From Heracleum sosnowskyi (Eukaryota > Streptophyta > Magnoliopsida > Apiales > Apiaceae), in the NCBI GenBank assembly GCA_030848705.1, contig CM061235.1, positions 127,890,228-127,954,227 of the forward strand: a DNA stretch of 64,000 bases, in the 5' to 3' direction. The position numbers and the translations under genes are program-made. Positions 1-11,942 of the stretch are shown piece after piece. The notes beneath the pieces were generated by a model that saw nothing but the letters and a program-made list of their open reading frames with translations, did not search any database and was not told where the DNA came from. Within the stretch, counting starts at the first letter, position 1, and the number at the start of each line of letters is the position of its first letter.

Positions 1-2
1 GG

Positions 3-374
3 TACAGCAAGAAACATAAATCAATTTCCACATCCACAGCAGAAGCAGAGTATATAGCCGCTGGTAGCTGTTGTGCACAGATTGTATGGATGAAGAATCA
101 ATTGTTGGACTATGGATTAAGGTACTCTAAAATACCTATTTACTGTGATAATCAAAGTGCTATTGCTATGACAGGTAATCCAGTACAGCACTCCATGACC
201 AAGCATATCAGCATAAGGTATCATTTTATCATGGAACATGTGGAAGAAGGAGATACTGAGCTTTATTTTGTGTCTACAGACCAACAGCTTGCAGATATCT
301 TCACCAAACTTTTGAGTGAAGCTACCTTTACAAGGCTGGTAAATGAACTTGGAATGGTCTCTGGTTTTGACTAG
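3..374 (+). CDS. Copia pol C-terminus (RNase H), element A, partial
   Basis: This is the last 123 codons of a Ty1/copia polyprotein; the rest lies left of the window. The frame is open from base 3 to a TAG at 372-374. The protein shows the RNase H signature of Copia elements: the STAEAEY block near residues 11-18, CDNQSAI, and the C-terminal HI.IRYHF...DIFTK block. RNase H removes the RNA strand during reverse transcription in the virus-like particle. The closest sequence in the window is the RNase H end of element S2 at 14282-15079, which also has a long ORF3 downstream. That pairing, plus ORF3 here, points to a Sirevirus-like Copia lineage. An internal ATG at 90 is not the true start. Confidence 0.9.
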   Translation, partial: YSKKHKSISTSTAEAEYIAAGSCCAQIVWMKNQLLDYGLRYSKIPIYCDNQSAIAMTGNPVQHSMTKHISIRYHFIMEHVEEGDTELYFVSTDQQLADIFTKLLSEATFTRLVNELGMVSGFD

Positions 375-1734
375 AGATACTGGTTAGATTCAAACTCTAT
401 ACATGATAGATTTTATGCTCATGGTTCTTTGCATGTGTTAACTGTTATTTGTACCAGTATGTTAAACTCTGATAGTAAACTCTGTTAGTCATACTCTGTC
501 AGTCATACTCTGTCGGTTAAAGTCTGATGTTAAACTCTGATTGTGTTTTTTGTCTGACACACATAGACCGATGAAGAAATTTGTATGAAGCATGATTTTC
601 AGTAAGTAATCATGAATCCTTCTAAGTAATATAAATTCTGATTTCAAAATGTGCAGAAATTTTACACAGCATGATACTGTCTCTATATTTATAGCATCTC
701 TTAGTTTATTGATCCTACACAATGAGTCTGTATTAGTTGTTTGCATTTTCTCTCATAAGTTAATTGTATTAACTGATGAAAAGTCTAAACTCTGAAAATT
801 AGTTACAAATATTTCACCCTCAAATCAAAAGATGCCAAAAAGAGCACAAATTCCTTTGAGATCATGTTGTGCCTAGGAAGATCCAGGAACTTATTGTATG
901 AAATAAGGGCTAAAATCTTTGATTTTTGGTGACTTGTGCCAACCACTGATTACTGGGAAAAAAAAAAATTTATATATAAAGGGGGTGAAAATAAAAGATA
1001 TATCCAAATGAAAGGATATCAGTATACAGAGTTTAGATATAAAAATCAGATTTTATTTGGTATGAGAGTTTGAGCAACCAGTTTTTACTGCTTTAGTTTG
1101 TGGATTTTATGCACTTTGAGATGATCTAAATATTCATATTCAGTAAACTCTGCTAATTCACACACAAATACTCACACCTGTACAGTTTGTGAAAAGAGTT
1201 TATTTATAAAGGAGGAGGATTGGTAAACACTGATGAACTGTGTACTCTACGCTGAGGTAATTTTATTTTAATCTCTGATGATTAAAATTAATTATTTGTT
1301 TCAGACAGTTAACAATTTTGAGAAAACATTCTTGAAAATAAAAGAGTATGATTGGTAACGGTTCTAATTTGTATTAAACAGAGGAGAGAGGTTGAGTGTC
1401 TAGAAAAGTGTAAAAGGCGGTAATTATTGCTGTTTTTACTGCGCATGCGCATTGGAAACTGTCAATTACTGCTGTCACAGTCATTGCATGTGTGCCACGT
1501 GTACCACTCACAAAATTAACGGAGTAAGACAGTTGTGTATTAATGATTAAAAACTGTTCAGTTTTTAATTTTAAATTTCATATTTATACAATACACACAC
1601 ATACGTCTAAACCTTTCACATCTTACTTCAATTCACATCTATTATCACACACACATATTCACAAACACCTTTCTACTTACAAACTCTTTCGAAGCTTTTG
1701 CATCAGTTTCTTTGATTTCTTTCAAATCTTACTA
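375..1734 (+). other. Spacer between pol and ORF3 of element A
   Basis: About 1.36 kb with no convincing coding sequence on the plus strand. It carries repeated copies of AAACTCTG (464, 477, 532, 787, 1145; reverse orientation at 1027) and variants such as ATACTCTG and AAAGTCTG near 490-530. Purine-rich blocks lie next to TATA-like boxes at 971-980 and about 1205. The last 150 bases before the ORF3 start at 1735 are rich in C, A and T and poor in G, like a plant 5' leader. Inference: the spacer may hold a promoter or splice acceptor used to express ORF3, because ORF3 is too far from pol for simple readthrough. Confidence 0.6.
971..980 (+). promoter_or_regulatory. TATA-like box in element A spacer
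   Basis: TATATATAAA followed directly by a G-rich run, downstream of the AAACTCTG cluster. A candidate internal promoter for ORF3. The 755-base distance to the ORF3 ATG is long, so a second TATA-like site near 1205 or one near 1580 could serve instead. Confidence 0.3.
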
Positions 1735-4700
1735 ATGGCGACTACAACTTTTGTTTCTTCTGGGTTAGAATTTGTTCCAAATAACTATGCAGCACCATTA
1801 AACACTGCCAACGCACCAGAAGCTTTTCATATGATTCAAGATTTTCTTGCTCAGTCAGCGATTGGGCGTGCTTTAGTTGAACCAACAAAACTTTCTGGTT
1901 TACAAATCAAGGCGTTTTGGGAGTCCGGGATGTATGATGATGGTGGTGAGACTGGTAACCCATCTATAATCTTTGAATTTGAAGAAACAGAGTATGTAAT
2001 TACTGCTGGAACCATTCGGGCTGCAATGGGGTTTCCTGAGTTTTCGTCGTATACTATTGGAATGGGTGATGAAGATTTGATAAGGATGATGCGAGAGATT
2101 GGGTATTCTGGACCCTTGACTAAGATTGGACAGTTGAAACGACCGTTCTTAAGGAAGGAGTGGAGCTTCTTCTTTGATTGCATTACAAGGACGTTCGGAA
2201 AGAAATGCACCAACTGGGATGCTATTCCCACAGACAGTCTGCAAATCGGGTACTCTCTGTTATATGATAATCATTTTGATTTTGCACGACTTGTTTTGAA
2301 TAACTTAGGGGAGAAATTGACAGAAAATAGAAGAGTAGTTTACTTTTCTAGATTTTGTCAGATTTTATTCTCTTACTGTGTTGAAGGGGTAGAAGTAATT
2401 GATGAAGATGTTTCTTGTTTTAAATTACACAAGAGGATATTTTCTGATCTTATCAATAAGGATGTTAAGAAAGGGGTTGTTGGAGACTTGTTGCTACCTG
2501 CCTCTGTGCAACAGTTTATAAATGATCAAGTAAATCCACCAACACAAGTTTCTTCTCAATCAGAGCCTCAACCTAAGCCTTTACAAACAGAGCTACCTTC
2601 ATCAACATCTGTCAAACCTGCAAGGGGTGGTAGGACTAAGCATATTGGTACTAAACCTGCAAGGTCTGTTAGATCATCTACTGATGTAGGGGTGTCCAAA
2701 TCAAATGATGAGCCAAAGGGTCATTACAAGAAAAGGAGAGCCAATAGATCAAAAGCAAATGATGAGGATGATCTTGACAATGAAACTCTTCATCATAGAA
2801 AAAGAGGATTGGTAGCAAATTATCTTTTTGATGATTTGGATGAGTCTACACCAGACTCTGAAGCTGTCCAGCATGAAGCTCCAGAAGATTTTGTTGAGGA
2901 GCATGTTGTAACTACTGCTGATGAGGACAGAGTTTTTGTAAACGCTGAAGCTCCTGAAGCTGAAAATCAGGAGGTTGTTACTGATGAGACCAGAGCACAT
3001 GCTGATGAGGCTGATGTTGTTATTGAGGAGATTGTTGTCGATGATAACACTACTGTGCCTATAGTGGACAGAGTAAATTCTGATGAAGCTCCTGAGGTGT
3101 TCCTTGAACCTATATTGGAGATGGACAATGAAGAAGAGATTGAAGCACATCCTACTGTCAGTATTTGTGACACTGCGGATGTGGCAGCTGATCAAGCCAC
3201 TCTGGTAATTGAAGAGTCAATGGCAACTCATACAGAGATTCTCTCTGTCAATAATCAAGTTATTGAAGTTGGTGAAGAGGTTGATCAGGCAGCAAGATCT
3301 GTCTCTTCTGAGTAGATTGTTGAAAATGCTGAGAAGCAGATTATAGTAGAAGAAGCTGTTCCAACAGTAGAAGAAGATGCTGAGAAAGATGAAGTTGCAG
3401 CAGAGAATGTTGACATTACTGCAGAGCATATTGTTGAAGAAGCTGCAGAAAATGTAGTTGTAAACTCTGATCTTCCTGAGAGAGCACAAGATAATGCTGA
3501 CGAAGATGTTTCTATTTCTTCTAATGCTGCTTCTTCTGCAAACTCTGTTGATACATCTCAAAGAGTTGCTGCTCAACATGCTACAGACGCTCACTTTCAA
3601 GAAATGTATTTTTCTAATTGGTCAAGCAGAGAAACTATCTTTTCTGATGAAAGAGCTGCTGATTTTGTGACCAAGTCTTCTAAGGAAATTCAAAATCCTG
3701 AACTTTTAACTCATCTCAAAGCCACAATTGTCCAAGTCAAATCATTGCATAATCGCTTTGATACTACTGATAAGGTTATTGATGGACTGAGAAATGACAT
3801 AGTTGCCAGGGAAGTTACATTGAAAAAGGATAAATCTTTATATCTTTCCCTGTGTCAAGAACAAAAGGATTTTAGCTCCAGGTTACTGAAGGTTGAAGAG
3901 AATCAGACTTTGATGTCTGGAAAAATTGATTCTATTGCTGCATCACTAGAGTTGCTGACATCAGTTTTTATTCATGACGATGTCAAAAAGGGGGAGAAGA
4001 TACCTAAAGACAAATGCAGAAGGACTCCAACTTTGAGACTGAGGGATGATTCAAATGATGGTGGAAGCAGGGAAACAGAGAAAAGGTCAAAGTCTTCTCA
4101 AGAGCAAGGGCGACTTAGGTCAAACTCTGCTAGACAGACAAACTCTGATATGATAAACTCTGGTGCTACTGGTTCTGGTACTCATGCTCAATCTTCTTCA
4201 AGACTTAAGAGTCTAGTGATTTCAGCTAATCAAATAACTGATGAAGAGATTGCAGCCAAGCTGTTTTTAGATGAGCATGATGGTGAAGTGACAGTTGAGG
4301 ATTTGGAAGCAGAAATGAAGATGCTGTCTGAAGAACATAAAAAGAAAGTTGCTTCTGGTACTTATAAGAAGAAATCAGTAAAGGCTCCTAGAAAGAAAGA
4401 AATTGGAATTTCTATCAAAGAAAATACTCAACAGAGTATACAATACACAAGGAGACATGTGATTGCAAATACTGATAAAGGAAAGGGTATACTGGTAGAA
4501 GAAGGACAATTACCAAAGAAGAATTATTCAACCTCTGACGTTGCTCAAGTTGAATCAAGGATAAACAAATCAACATCTGACGTTGCTCATGTTGATATTT
4601 CTACTAAAGTTGTGACAACCTCTGACAAGGCTCAAGTTGTACAAACTCAGCTAGCTCCACAACTTCAAGGTTTCTTAAGACCTGTACTTTCTGAAACTCT

Positions 4701-5427
4701 GACGTTAGAAGCTGTTGATTTTTCTCAAACCAGGACAGTACTTGGAAAAGAATCTTATGACAAGTCTGGTTTAGGTTCACACAGAGAAAATAGAATAAAT
4801 AACAGATCTTTAGATCAAACATCACTGGCAGAAGCTGGTATTGGGGTATCTCAAGAGAGCCTTGATAAACTAGAATCTGTTCAGATGGTCTATCATAAAG
4901 GATTGAAGAAAGAGGTTCTGTTATATTTTATGTCTGATGGAAGAGTATACAGAGTAGGAGAAACTGATGTTCAATTGAAGCTATGGGAAGAGCTTGAGTA
5001 TGTTTTATACCTTCTCAAAGTCAAAAATAGAAGTACTCACAATGTTGCTTTAGTTCTAAGAGAAAGGATGCTGAAGACAAAAGCTATGCTTGGAGGAGGT
5101 GTTTCTAGTGCATATATTCCTAAGTACAGAGATGCTTATGGAAAGATTGTTGAGATGAAGAGAAATAGTGCTAAGTTTAAGACCGCACTGGGTATTAAAG
5201 TCTTGGAATTCAATCTGGAGTCAGACAAATCATATTATATCCGGCTAGGGAATGAAATGAGAAAGAACAACATTTATTCTCTGAGAGCTGCTATCTACCA
5301 GACTGGAGAAGGTGATCCAGAGCTCAAGGAATTGAAAGAGATCATGGTAGAAGAGCTAGAAAAGGCTGAAAGAAGACTTCTCATCGATTATCTCAGGACA
5401 GTGCCTGATATTGAAGAGATTAAGTAA
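1735..5427 (+). pseudogene. Sirevirus-type ORF3 (env-like position), one in-frame stop
   Basis: A single reading frame of 1231 codons, broken only by TAG at 3313-3315 (codon 527); no other stop lies between 1735 and 5425. I prefer the ATG at 1735 (MATTTF) over 1543 because 1543-1734 translates leader-like sequence. Visible layout: an N-terminal globular domain (about residues 1-290) shared with the ORF at 12537-13076; a basic Lys/Arg segment; an acidic Glu/Asp/Val-rich repetitive tract around 380-620; a likely coiled coil near 675-760; a basic, Ser-rich linker; and a conserved-looking C-terminal domain from about 1045. No signal peptide or membrane span is evident, so 'env-like' describes position after pol, not a shown envelope function. 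Function unknown. The break may be a recent nonsense mutation or, less likely, programmed readthrough. Confidence 0.75.
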
Positions 5428-5572
5428 AGTCTGACTGTAAGTTTTTAAAGTTTTCTGTTCTAAGTTAAAGTTAAACTCTGTTATATTTAAACACTGCATT
5501 TGTTATATGTTTTGACATCATCAATTATCTATTTAACTTGTACATCTTCATTATGCACAAGTTGGGGGAGAT

Positions 5573-6064
5573 TGTTAGAAATAATTGCTAACGTTTGTTC
5601 ATCAGTGTTTAAGTACCAGGTACTCATCAGAGTTTACTAGAAGCCAGTTAGAGTTTGATAAAGTCTGACGGGGTGAAGAGTTCATTAACTGTCGGTGCTA
5701 ATATGAAGATTCTAGAAGCAATATATCTTGAAGATGGAAAGAAGCAAGATATATTGAGACAGTTAAGGAAACGGAACAGAAGACAGAAGCAATTCTAATT
5801 TGATATGATTTGTATAGCTAATTTATAGGAATATCAATTAGAGATTGATTATGTAACTGTGTATTATATAAACACAGATAGGTTAACCCTAAAAGGGATG
5901 CGAATACTGAATATATTATTCTTGTAACCTAGCAGCTCTCTGTGATTCTTTAACATCACTGAGAGAAGAATTATTTATATAATTCAGTTGTTGATTCATA
6001 AACAGTGTTCTCAATTGTTATTATCATACTTATATTGATTATATATTGTGTATTCGGCCTAACA
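5573..6064 (+). repeat. 3' LTR of element A
   Basis: A 492-bp LTR beginning TGTTAG and ending CTAACA, preceded by a polypurine tract (GTTGGGGGAG, 5561-5570). It has a TATA-like stretch near 5866-5875 (TTATATAAAC) and CAGAGTTT at 5628, the reverse of the spacer motif. The sequence after 6064 matches the internal LTR sequence of element C, so A inserted into the 5' LTR of element B. AATTC at 6065-6069 would be the right-hand target duplication; the left copy is outside the window. Confidence 0.8.
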
Positions 6065-6100
6065 AATTCTTTCTTATCTTATTATTTACAGTCTCTGATT

Positions 6101-9100
6101 ATTTATCGAACACTCTATTTGATGTTTATTCATCTGACTCCTTCACTGCTAAGCTCTTATGGGAGAAGCTGGACCAGACACATAATACTGACTCGCAAGG
6201 GTTAGAAAAGTATTCTGTGGCTCGGTTCCTTGATTTCAAACTGGTGGATACAAAATCCATGACTGAGCAGGCACACGAGTTTGAGATGTTGGTACATGCT
6301 TTGAAGGAGTCCGGAATGGACCTTCCGGAGAAGTTTCAGGTTATGGTTGTGATTAAAAAACTCCCGAAGTCTTGGGAAGAGGTTGCACTCTCCCTGAAAA
6401 GACAGAAAGAAGAGATCACTTGGACAAACCTTATGTTGGACATCTCTGTGCAGGAACAACACAAGTCCAAACAGGGACATGTGATGCCTGCTGAACATGG
6501 GAGTTCGAAGGTGAATGTAGTGACTGTTGGACAGAAAAGAAAGACTGTTACTAAGAAGGAAAACACTAAGCCTAAAAATGACAAGAACAAGGCTAAGAAA
6601 CCAAAGGCAAACAAACCATGTTGCTCTTGTGGACATGTTGGTCATTGGAGCAAGGACTGTCCTGCAAAGAAAGCTAAGAAACCCGTGGGAACACAAGCTA
6701 ATACTGTGCTTGGAACCACTGATGGGCCTAAGGTTAACATGGTTGTTGGGAGGTTGCTGCCTCTGGAACCAATGACGGGTATGTTACCTACAACCCTGTA
6801 CTTTTTTCCACATGTCTCATGAATGGTTGATTGATACTGGAGCTAATGTACATATTTGTACTGATATTACTCTATTTGTGTCTTATCAACAGACTCGTGG
6901 ATTGCCAGTGACGATGGGGAATGCTAGTGTTGCTCAAGTTCTTGGAATAGGAAATGTGGACCTGAAGTTTGCTTCTGGGCGTGTTCTATCCCTCATTAGA
7001 GTGCATCATGTTCCCGATATTCGTAGAAATATAATAAGTGGAAGTTGTTTAGTTAAGAATGGTTTTGAACTTTCTTTGAAATGTAATAAAGTAGTTATTA
7101 CACATACTGGTGTATTTTTTGGCAAAGGTTACTTGTTTGATGGTTTGTTTTTAATAAATGTTGAGCCTGTTTTGGGCAGTTTTATTAATGATAGTGTTGC
7201 ACCTTCTGTTAATTGTGTTGAATCATCCGATTTGTGGCATTCTAGACTTGGTCATTTAAATTTTGGTGCTCTAAAGAATATGATGAATTTAGAGTTGATT
7301 CCAAAACATGTCATTGATAAGAAATCTAAATGTCAAGTATGTGTGACTGCTAAACAAACTAGGAAACCCTTTCATAATGTTGTTAGGGATTCAGGAGTAT
7401 TAGATTTAGTACACACAGACATATGTGAATTTGGTGGCATGTTGACTAAGGATAATAAACGATATTTTATTACCTTTATAGATGATTGTAGTAGATACTG
7501 TTATGTTTATTTACTTAGGCATAAAGATGAAGCACTAGAAAAATTCATTATGTTCAAAACTACAGTTGAAACACAAACCGGTAAAGTACTTAAACGTTTG
7601 AGATCTGATAGAGGTGGTGAGTATACCAGTACCTCGTTTAATGAATTTTGCGCAAGCAATGGTATAATTCATGAGGTGACTCCACCATACACACCTGAGT
7701 TTAATGGGGTGGCTGAACGAAAGAACAGAACTTTTAAAGATATGATTAACAACATGCTTCTTAATTCTGGGTTGCCTAAGTACACGTGGGGAGAGGCTTT
7801 GAATACGGCTTGCCATATTCTGAATAGAGTCCCTCTGAAACATATGGACAAGACACCTTATGAGTTATGGAAAAGTAGAAAGACAAGTTTAAAGTATCTT
7901 CGTGTGTGGGGCTGCCTTGCTAAGGTGCTTGTCCCTGAACACAAGAGAAAGAAACTAGGTCCGAAAACTGTTGATTGCATCTTTCTGGGCTATATTGAAA
8001 CCACTACAGCTATGAGATTTTTAGTGTTAAAATCTGACATAGACGATATAGTGGCTAACACTATAGTTGAGTTTCGTGATGCAACATTCTTTGAGGATGT
8101 GTTCCCTATGAAGACTGGTATACCTCAAGATATTTCTAATGATGATCCCACTCACACATCGAGTTATATTCCTGATCATGTGAAAATGATGACAAATATG
8201 GGGGAAGATCCTGCTCGTAGTTCTACTCCTGACAAAGTAGATGAACCTAGAAGGAGTAAGCGTGCAAAGGTAGTCAAGGACTTTGGAAGTGATTTTGTCA
8301 CTTACAATGTCAAGGATGAACCTTTAACTTTCCGACATGCCATGTATTCTTCGGAGTCAAGGCACTGGAAAGTTGCTGTAAAAAGTGAGACCGACTCTAT
8401 TGTTTCTAACGGAACATGGGAGTTGGTTGATCTTCCTCCTGGGTGTACTACTATAGGATGTAAGTGGATCTTCAAAAGGAAGATGAACCCGGATGGCTCA
8501 ATTGATAAGTATAAGTCTAGCTGGTAGCTAAGGGTTTTAGGCAAAAGGAAGGCATTGATTACTTTGATACATACTCTCCTGTTGCAAGAATGACTACAAT
8601 CCGAATGCTTATAGCATTGGCTTCCGTACATGGTCTTATCATCCATTAAATGGATGTAAAGACAACTTTTCTTCATGATGATCTTGAAGAAGAGATTTAT
8701 ATGGATCAACCTGAGGGATTTGTTGCTTCTGGTAACGAGAGGAAAGTATGTAAATTGATCAAGTCTATATATGGCTTAAAACAAGCTCCTAGAGACTGGT
8801 ATAAAAAGTTTGATGAAACTGTTTTAGAATCAAAGTTTGTAGTTAATGAAAGTGACAAGTGTGTTTACTACATGGTTAAAGGAAATGAATGTATTATCGT
8901 GTGCCTATATGTGGATGATATATTATTGTTTGGAACCAATATTGAGATTATTAACGAGACAAAAAGTTTCTTGAAAATGCACTTTGAAATGAAGGATATG
9001 GGTGAGACTAGTGTGATTCTTGGGGTCAAGTTGACACAGTCAACTGATGGAATAACATTGTCACAATCTCATTATATAGAGAAATCTATACTTGAGAACT

Positions 9101-9897
9101 ATGGTTATTCAAATTGTAGAATCGCTAGCACACCGTATGATCCTAAAGTTGCCCTTATTAAGAATAGTTCAGGAATTCCCGTGTCTCAGTTAAGGTATTC
9201 TCAGATTATTAGGAGTTTGCAATATCTTGCTAACGTGACTAGACCAGACATTTCTTATTCTATGTCTAAGCTAGCTAGATATACAAGCTGTCCGAACAAG
9301 ACTCATTGGGAGACACTGAATAGAGTTCTTAGATATCTTAAGGGAACTATTTCCCTTGGTTTGCATTATCGAAGATTCCCTGGAGTACTCGAGGGATACA
9401 GTGATGCAAGTTGGATAGCTAAGAAATCTGGTTCCAATGGAGTGACTGGATATTTGTTTACCCTAGCAGGTGGAGCAATATCCTGGAAGTCTACTAGACA
9501 GACTTTGATTACTCGGTCTACTTTTGAGGCTGAGTTGTGTGCACTAGATGCCACGGGAACGGAGGCTGAATGGTTACATGGATTGATGTCAGTGTTACCT
9601 GTAGTAAGCAGACCGCTTCCAGCCATTGTTGTTCATTGTGATAGCCGTACAACTATCGACAAGATCAGTAGTGAAAAGTATAATGCTAAAACAAAGAGAC
9701 ACATCCAAGTTAGACTTATGTCTATAAGGGGTCTAGTGTCTGAAAGGATTATTGCTATAGAGTTCATTGGAACTCAGGATAATATAGCCGATCCTTTGAC
9801 TAAAGGACTTGAGCATGCAGTAGTCCTTAAGTCGAGGTTGGGGATGAGACTGATAGCCCATTATGATTCATCTACAACGGGAACCCAATACACTTGA
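6101..9897 (+). pseudogene. Element B gag-pol, frameshifted and interrupted
   Basis: Compared with the intact 1371-aa polyprotein of C, this copy lacks the gag N-terminus. It has a CCHC knuckle with one changed residue (CCSCGHVGHWSKDC near 6620), a 1-bp loss near 6746 and a 4-bp loss near 6806 that together move gag and protease into different frames. A 1-bp loss near 8516 puts a stop at 8525, and TAA lies at 8647-8649 where C has a Gln codon. Protease (DTGA), the HHCC and DDE integrase blocks, reverse transcriptase with an intact YVDD box, and RNase H are all recognisable in pieces (6046-6822, 6812-8527, 8650-9897). It cannot make a full polyprotein. Confidence 0.88.
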
Positions 9898-10430
9898 GAG
9901 GAGATCCCTTGAAGTGTATTCAATGTGGTAATAACAAGCTGTGATGGTGAGTTGGTAGTACCTTTACTATATACCTTGATACTCACGTATCTGAGTCTAT
10001 CCCCTGTAAACCTAAAAGGTACTGATACTGCCAGTATAGCAAGAGTTATTTGAACTCTGAATGGGGTCAAGTCATTTGACGAGATGATAACAGTACATCT
10101 CTGGAGATGCCCAGCTAAGCGAATGTAATTGCGTGGTCGCAATTAGAGGAAAAGGTTATTCCTTGAAGCATTCGACGAACAGGATCGAGACAGGACCATT
10201 AACGTCTCAAAGTCGTAGATCAGCACCATAGCCTTTGATTTGTCGTCTGGAGTGTGGTTACACCAAACAGATAAAGATTCAAGGTGAAACATTCCATCTA
10301 GATCTGGTAGCCATCGAAGTAGAGGACTTAGGAGGGTTCAAACCCGGAAGGGTACCGACTCTGAAAAACAAGTCATGATAAGGACCGATATGCATTTTTG
10401 TATGGATTTCTGTATGGATTTGTGGGGGAT
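9898..10430 (+). other. Element B 3' noncoding region and polypurine tract
   Basis: About 530 bp between the pol stop and the 3' LTR, ending in the polypurine tract TGTGGGGGAT. It aligns almost base for base with 58191-58720 of element C. An antisense open frame crosses it in both copies, but it lacks an ATG start, so I do not call a gene. The similarity suggests the region was kept as RNA or replication signals before B died, or simply that the copies are fairly recent. Confidence 0.7.
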
Positions 10431-10463
10431 TGTTGTTGTGTAGTTAGTGAATTATACCCAACA
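10431..10463 (+). repeat. Collapsed 3' LTR of element B (33 bp)
   Basis: Directly after the polypurine tract comes TGTT and then the last 30 or so bases of the family LTR, ending ATTATACCCAACA. In C the LTR is about 1.34-1.40 kb and contains TGTT both at its start and near its end. The internal part was probably lost by recombination between these short matches. Confidence 0.75.
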
Positions 10464-10513
10464 TATGTTAGGCTGACTTAGATTGGTTTGGATTAGGTTG
10501 AGTTGAACCATTA

Positions 10514-11175
10514 CCTTGTTTGGATGAAAGGGTTGTTGAAAGAGGGGTTCAACCCTTATCTTGTTTGGATGAAGGGTTAGAGGGAAGGGTTGGATGTGTA
10601 AATATTATAATAATTTTTATATATTAATTTTTTTCTAAACTAAAACTGAAAATATTTTAAAATTTTAATGTTAAAATGTAGTAATATAACAATGCTAATC
10701 TAACTTTTAATTTTTTAGTATAAAATTAAATTTTCATCTAACAGTTTTATTTATACTCACATTTCAAAAAGATAACAATTTAATTTGTACTCAAATTTAA
10801 TATTACTCATCTATATTTATTCACTTTTAAATATTTGTACTTTGTATTTAACGGTACAACTTTAATGCATAAGAATTAAGAAAACATAATTGAACTAGTA
10901 AATTTGGTATTATATTAGTGGGACCCCATCTCATCCAAGATCAACGTGTTGAACAAATTTAACTGTATATAGGCGCGCCGTACATGTCACTACACCCCGA
11001 TTTGGGGTGTTCGAACGCTAACCATTTTCAATTGAATAATAAGTCCTCGCCAAACCCTTACCAATCTCAACGAACCCAACCTTCCCTTTTAAATCTCTTT
11101 GCCAAACGACGGTTAACAAATTTCAACCCCTCTTAGCCCAACTCATCCCTTCTCAACCCCCATCCAAACACACCC
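10514..11175. mobile_element. Tourist-like (PIF/Harbinger) MITE, 662 bp
   Basis: Terminal inverted repeats: left CCTTGTTTGGATG, right end reading GGGTGTGTTTGGATG on the other strand, with further imperfect inverted similarity inward (GAGGGGTT.AA blocks). TTA flanks both sides (10511-10513 and 11176-11178), the classic PIF/Harbinger target duplication. The interior is AT-rich with no transposase ORF, so it is non-autonomous. Confidence 0.7.
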
Positions 11176-11233
11176 TTAAAATCATCAATTCTAATATTCT
11201 TATTCTATGTTTACAGAAATTAAAAATCAATAA

Positions 11234-11800
11234 GAGGTCGTTTGATTCAATCAATTATAATATTAGGTATACGTTTTGTACATTCCAAACTCATACATGC
11301 TGTTGAAATTTGATACCTTAGGGAGGATGTGAGTTTGGGGAAGGAGTATGAAGTATTAAATTCAATTTTCTTTTATTTCATTTTTTTATAAAATTAAATA
11401 TAAACTCAATACACATATTTTAAATATGATGTTGTTTAATCTTAAATAAATTATCTTTAGGTTTCGAAAAAATAGGTTATACTATATTTTGTTTCAAACT
11501 AGTAAATAATATTTTATTTTAAAAAATATTAAATAATTAAATAATTGGTTAAATTAAAATTTACCAATCACGTATTTTTTTTATATTATTTTGTTTTTAA
11601 ATTTTATAATAACTTAACTTCAATGTATAATGTAGGCTTACACAGTATAAAAAATGAGTTATTAATTATATTTTAAATTAAAAAGATCCATTTCGGTACT
11701 AAATCAAACACATGGTATCAAGAATGATACCTCAGCCCCATATCAGTTTAACTCGATTCCTAATTCTAAATCCATACCACCTTTTGAACCAAACGACCCC
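11234..11800. mobile_element. Tourist-like MITE, 567 bp
   Basis: Terminal inverted repeats GAGGTCGTTTGATTC on the left and GGGGTCGTTTGGTTC (reverse strand) on the right, flanked by TAA at 11231-11233 and 11801-11803. AT-rich interior without coding capacity. Its ends differ from those of the neighbour at 10514, so it is a separate family. Confidence 0.7.
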
Positions 11801-11942
11801 TAAATAGATTTTATATTCTGATAGCCAAATCAAGCAATTCACCTACAACATATTCCCATTAAACCACTCCAATGCTAAGATTTTTAAAAAACCCATAAAT
11901 CTTTTGTCAAAACAAAAAAGAAAGAAAAGAAATCCCATTAAC

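Larger units (their letters stand above)
6065..10463 (+). mobile_element. Element B: degenerate Copia, relative of element C
   Basis: A damaged copy of the same family as the intact element at 52689-60122. What remains is about 40 bp of 5' LTR (6065-6103, matching about 53874-53911 of C), then gag from the position equal to 54388 in C. About 475 bp covering the LTR end, primer site and gag start are missing. Pol, the 3' noncoding region and the polypurine tract follow, then a 3' LTR reduced to 33 bp. B is older than A, which sits in its 5' LTR, and older than C, judged by its many lesions. Confidence 0.85.

Noticed and set aside
1543..1734. Start of ORF3 at 1543
   Set aside because: The first 64 codons are His/Thr/Ser/Phe-rich translation of a G-poor leader; the ATG at 1735 precedes the recognisable domain.
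1851..2231. Minus-strand ORF opposite ORF3, and similar ones opposite gag-pol of C and B
   Set aside because: Shadows of the coding strand with no domain content.
3313..3315. Programmed stop-codon readthrough in ORF3
   Set aside because: The bases after TAG do not fit the known leaky context, and one copy cannot tell readthrough from mutation.
9861..10142. Antisense ORF, matched by 58067-58435 in element C
   Set aside because: It opens with TTG, not ATG, and the match follows from overall DNA identity between B and C. No protein family seen.
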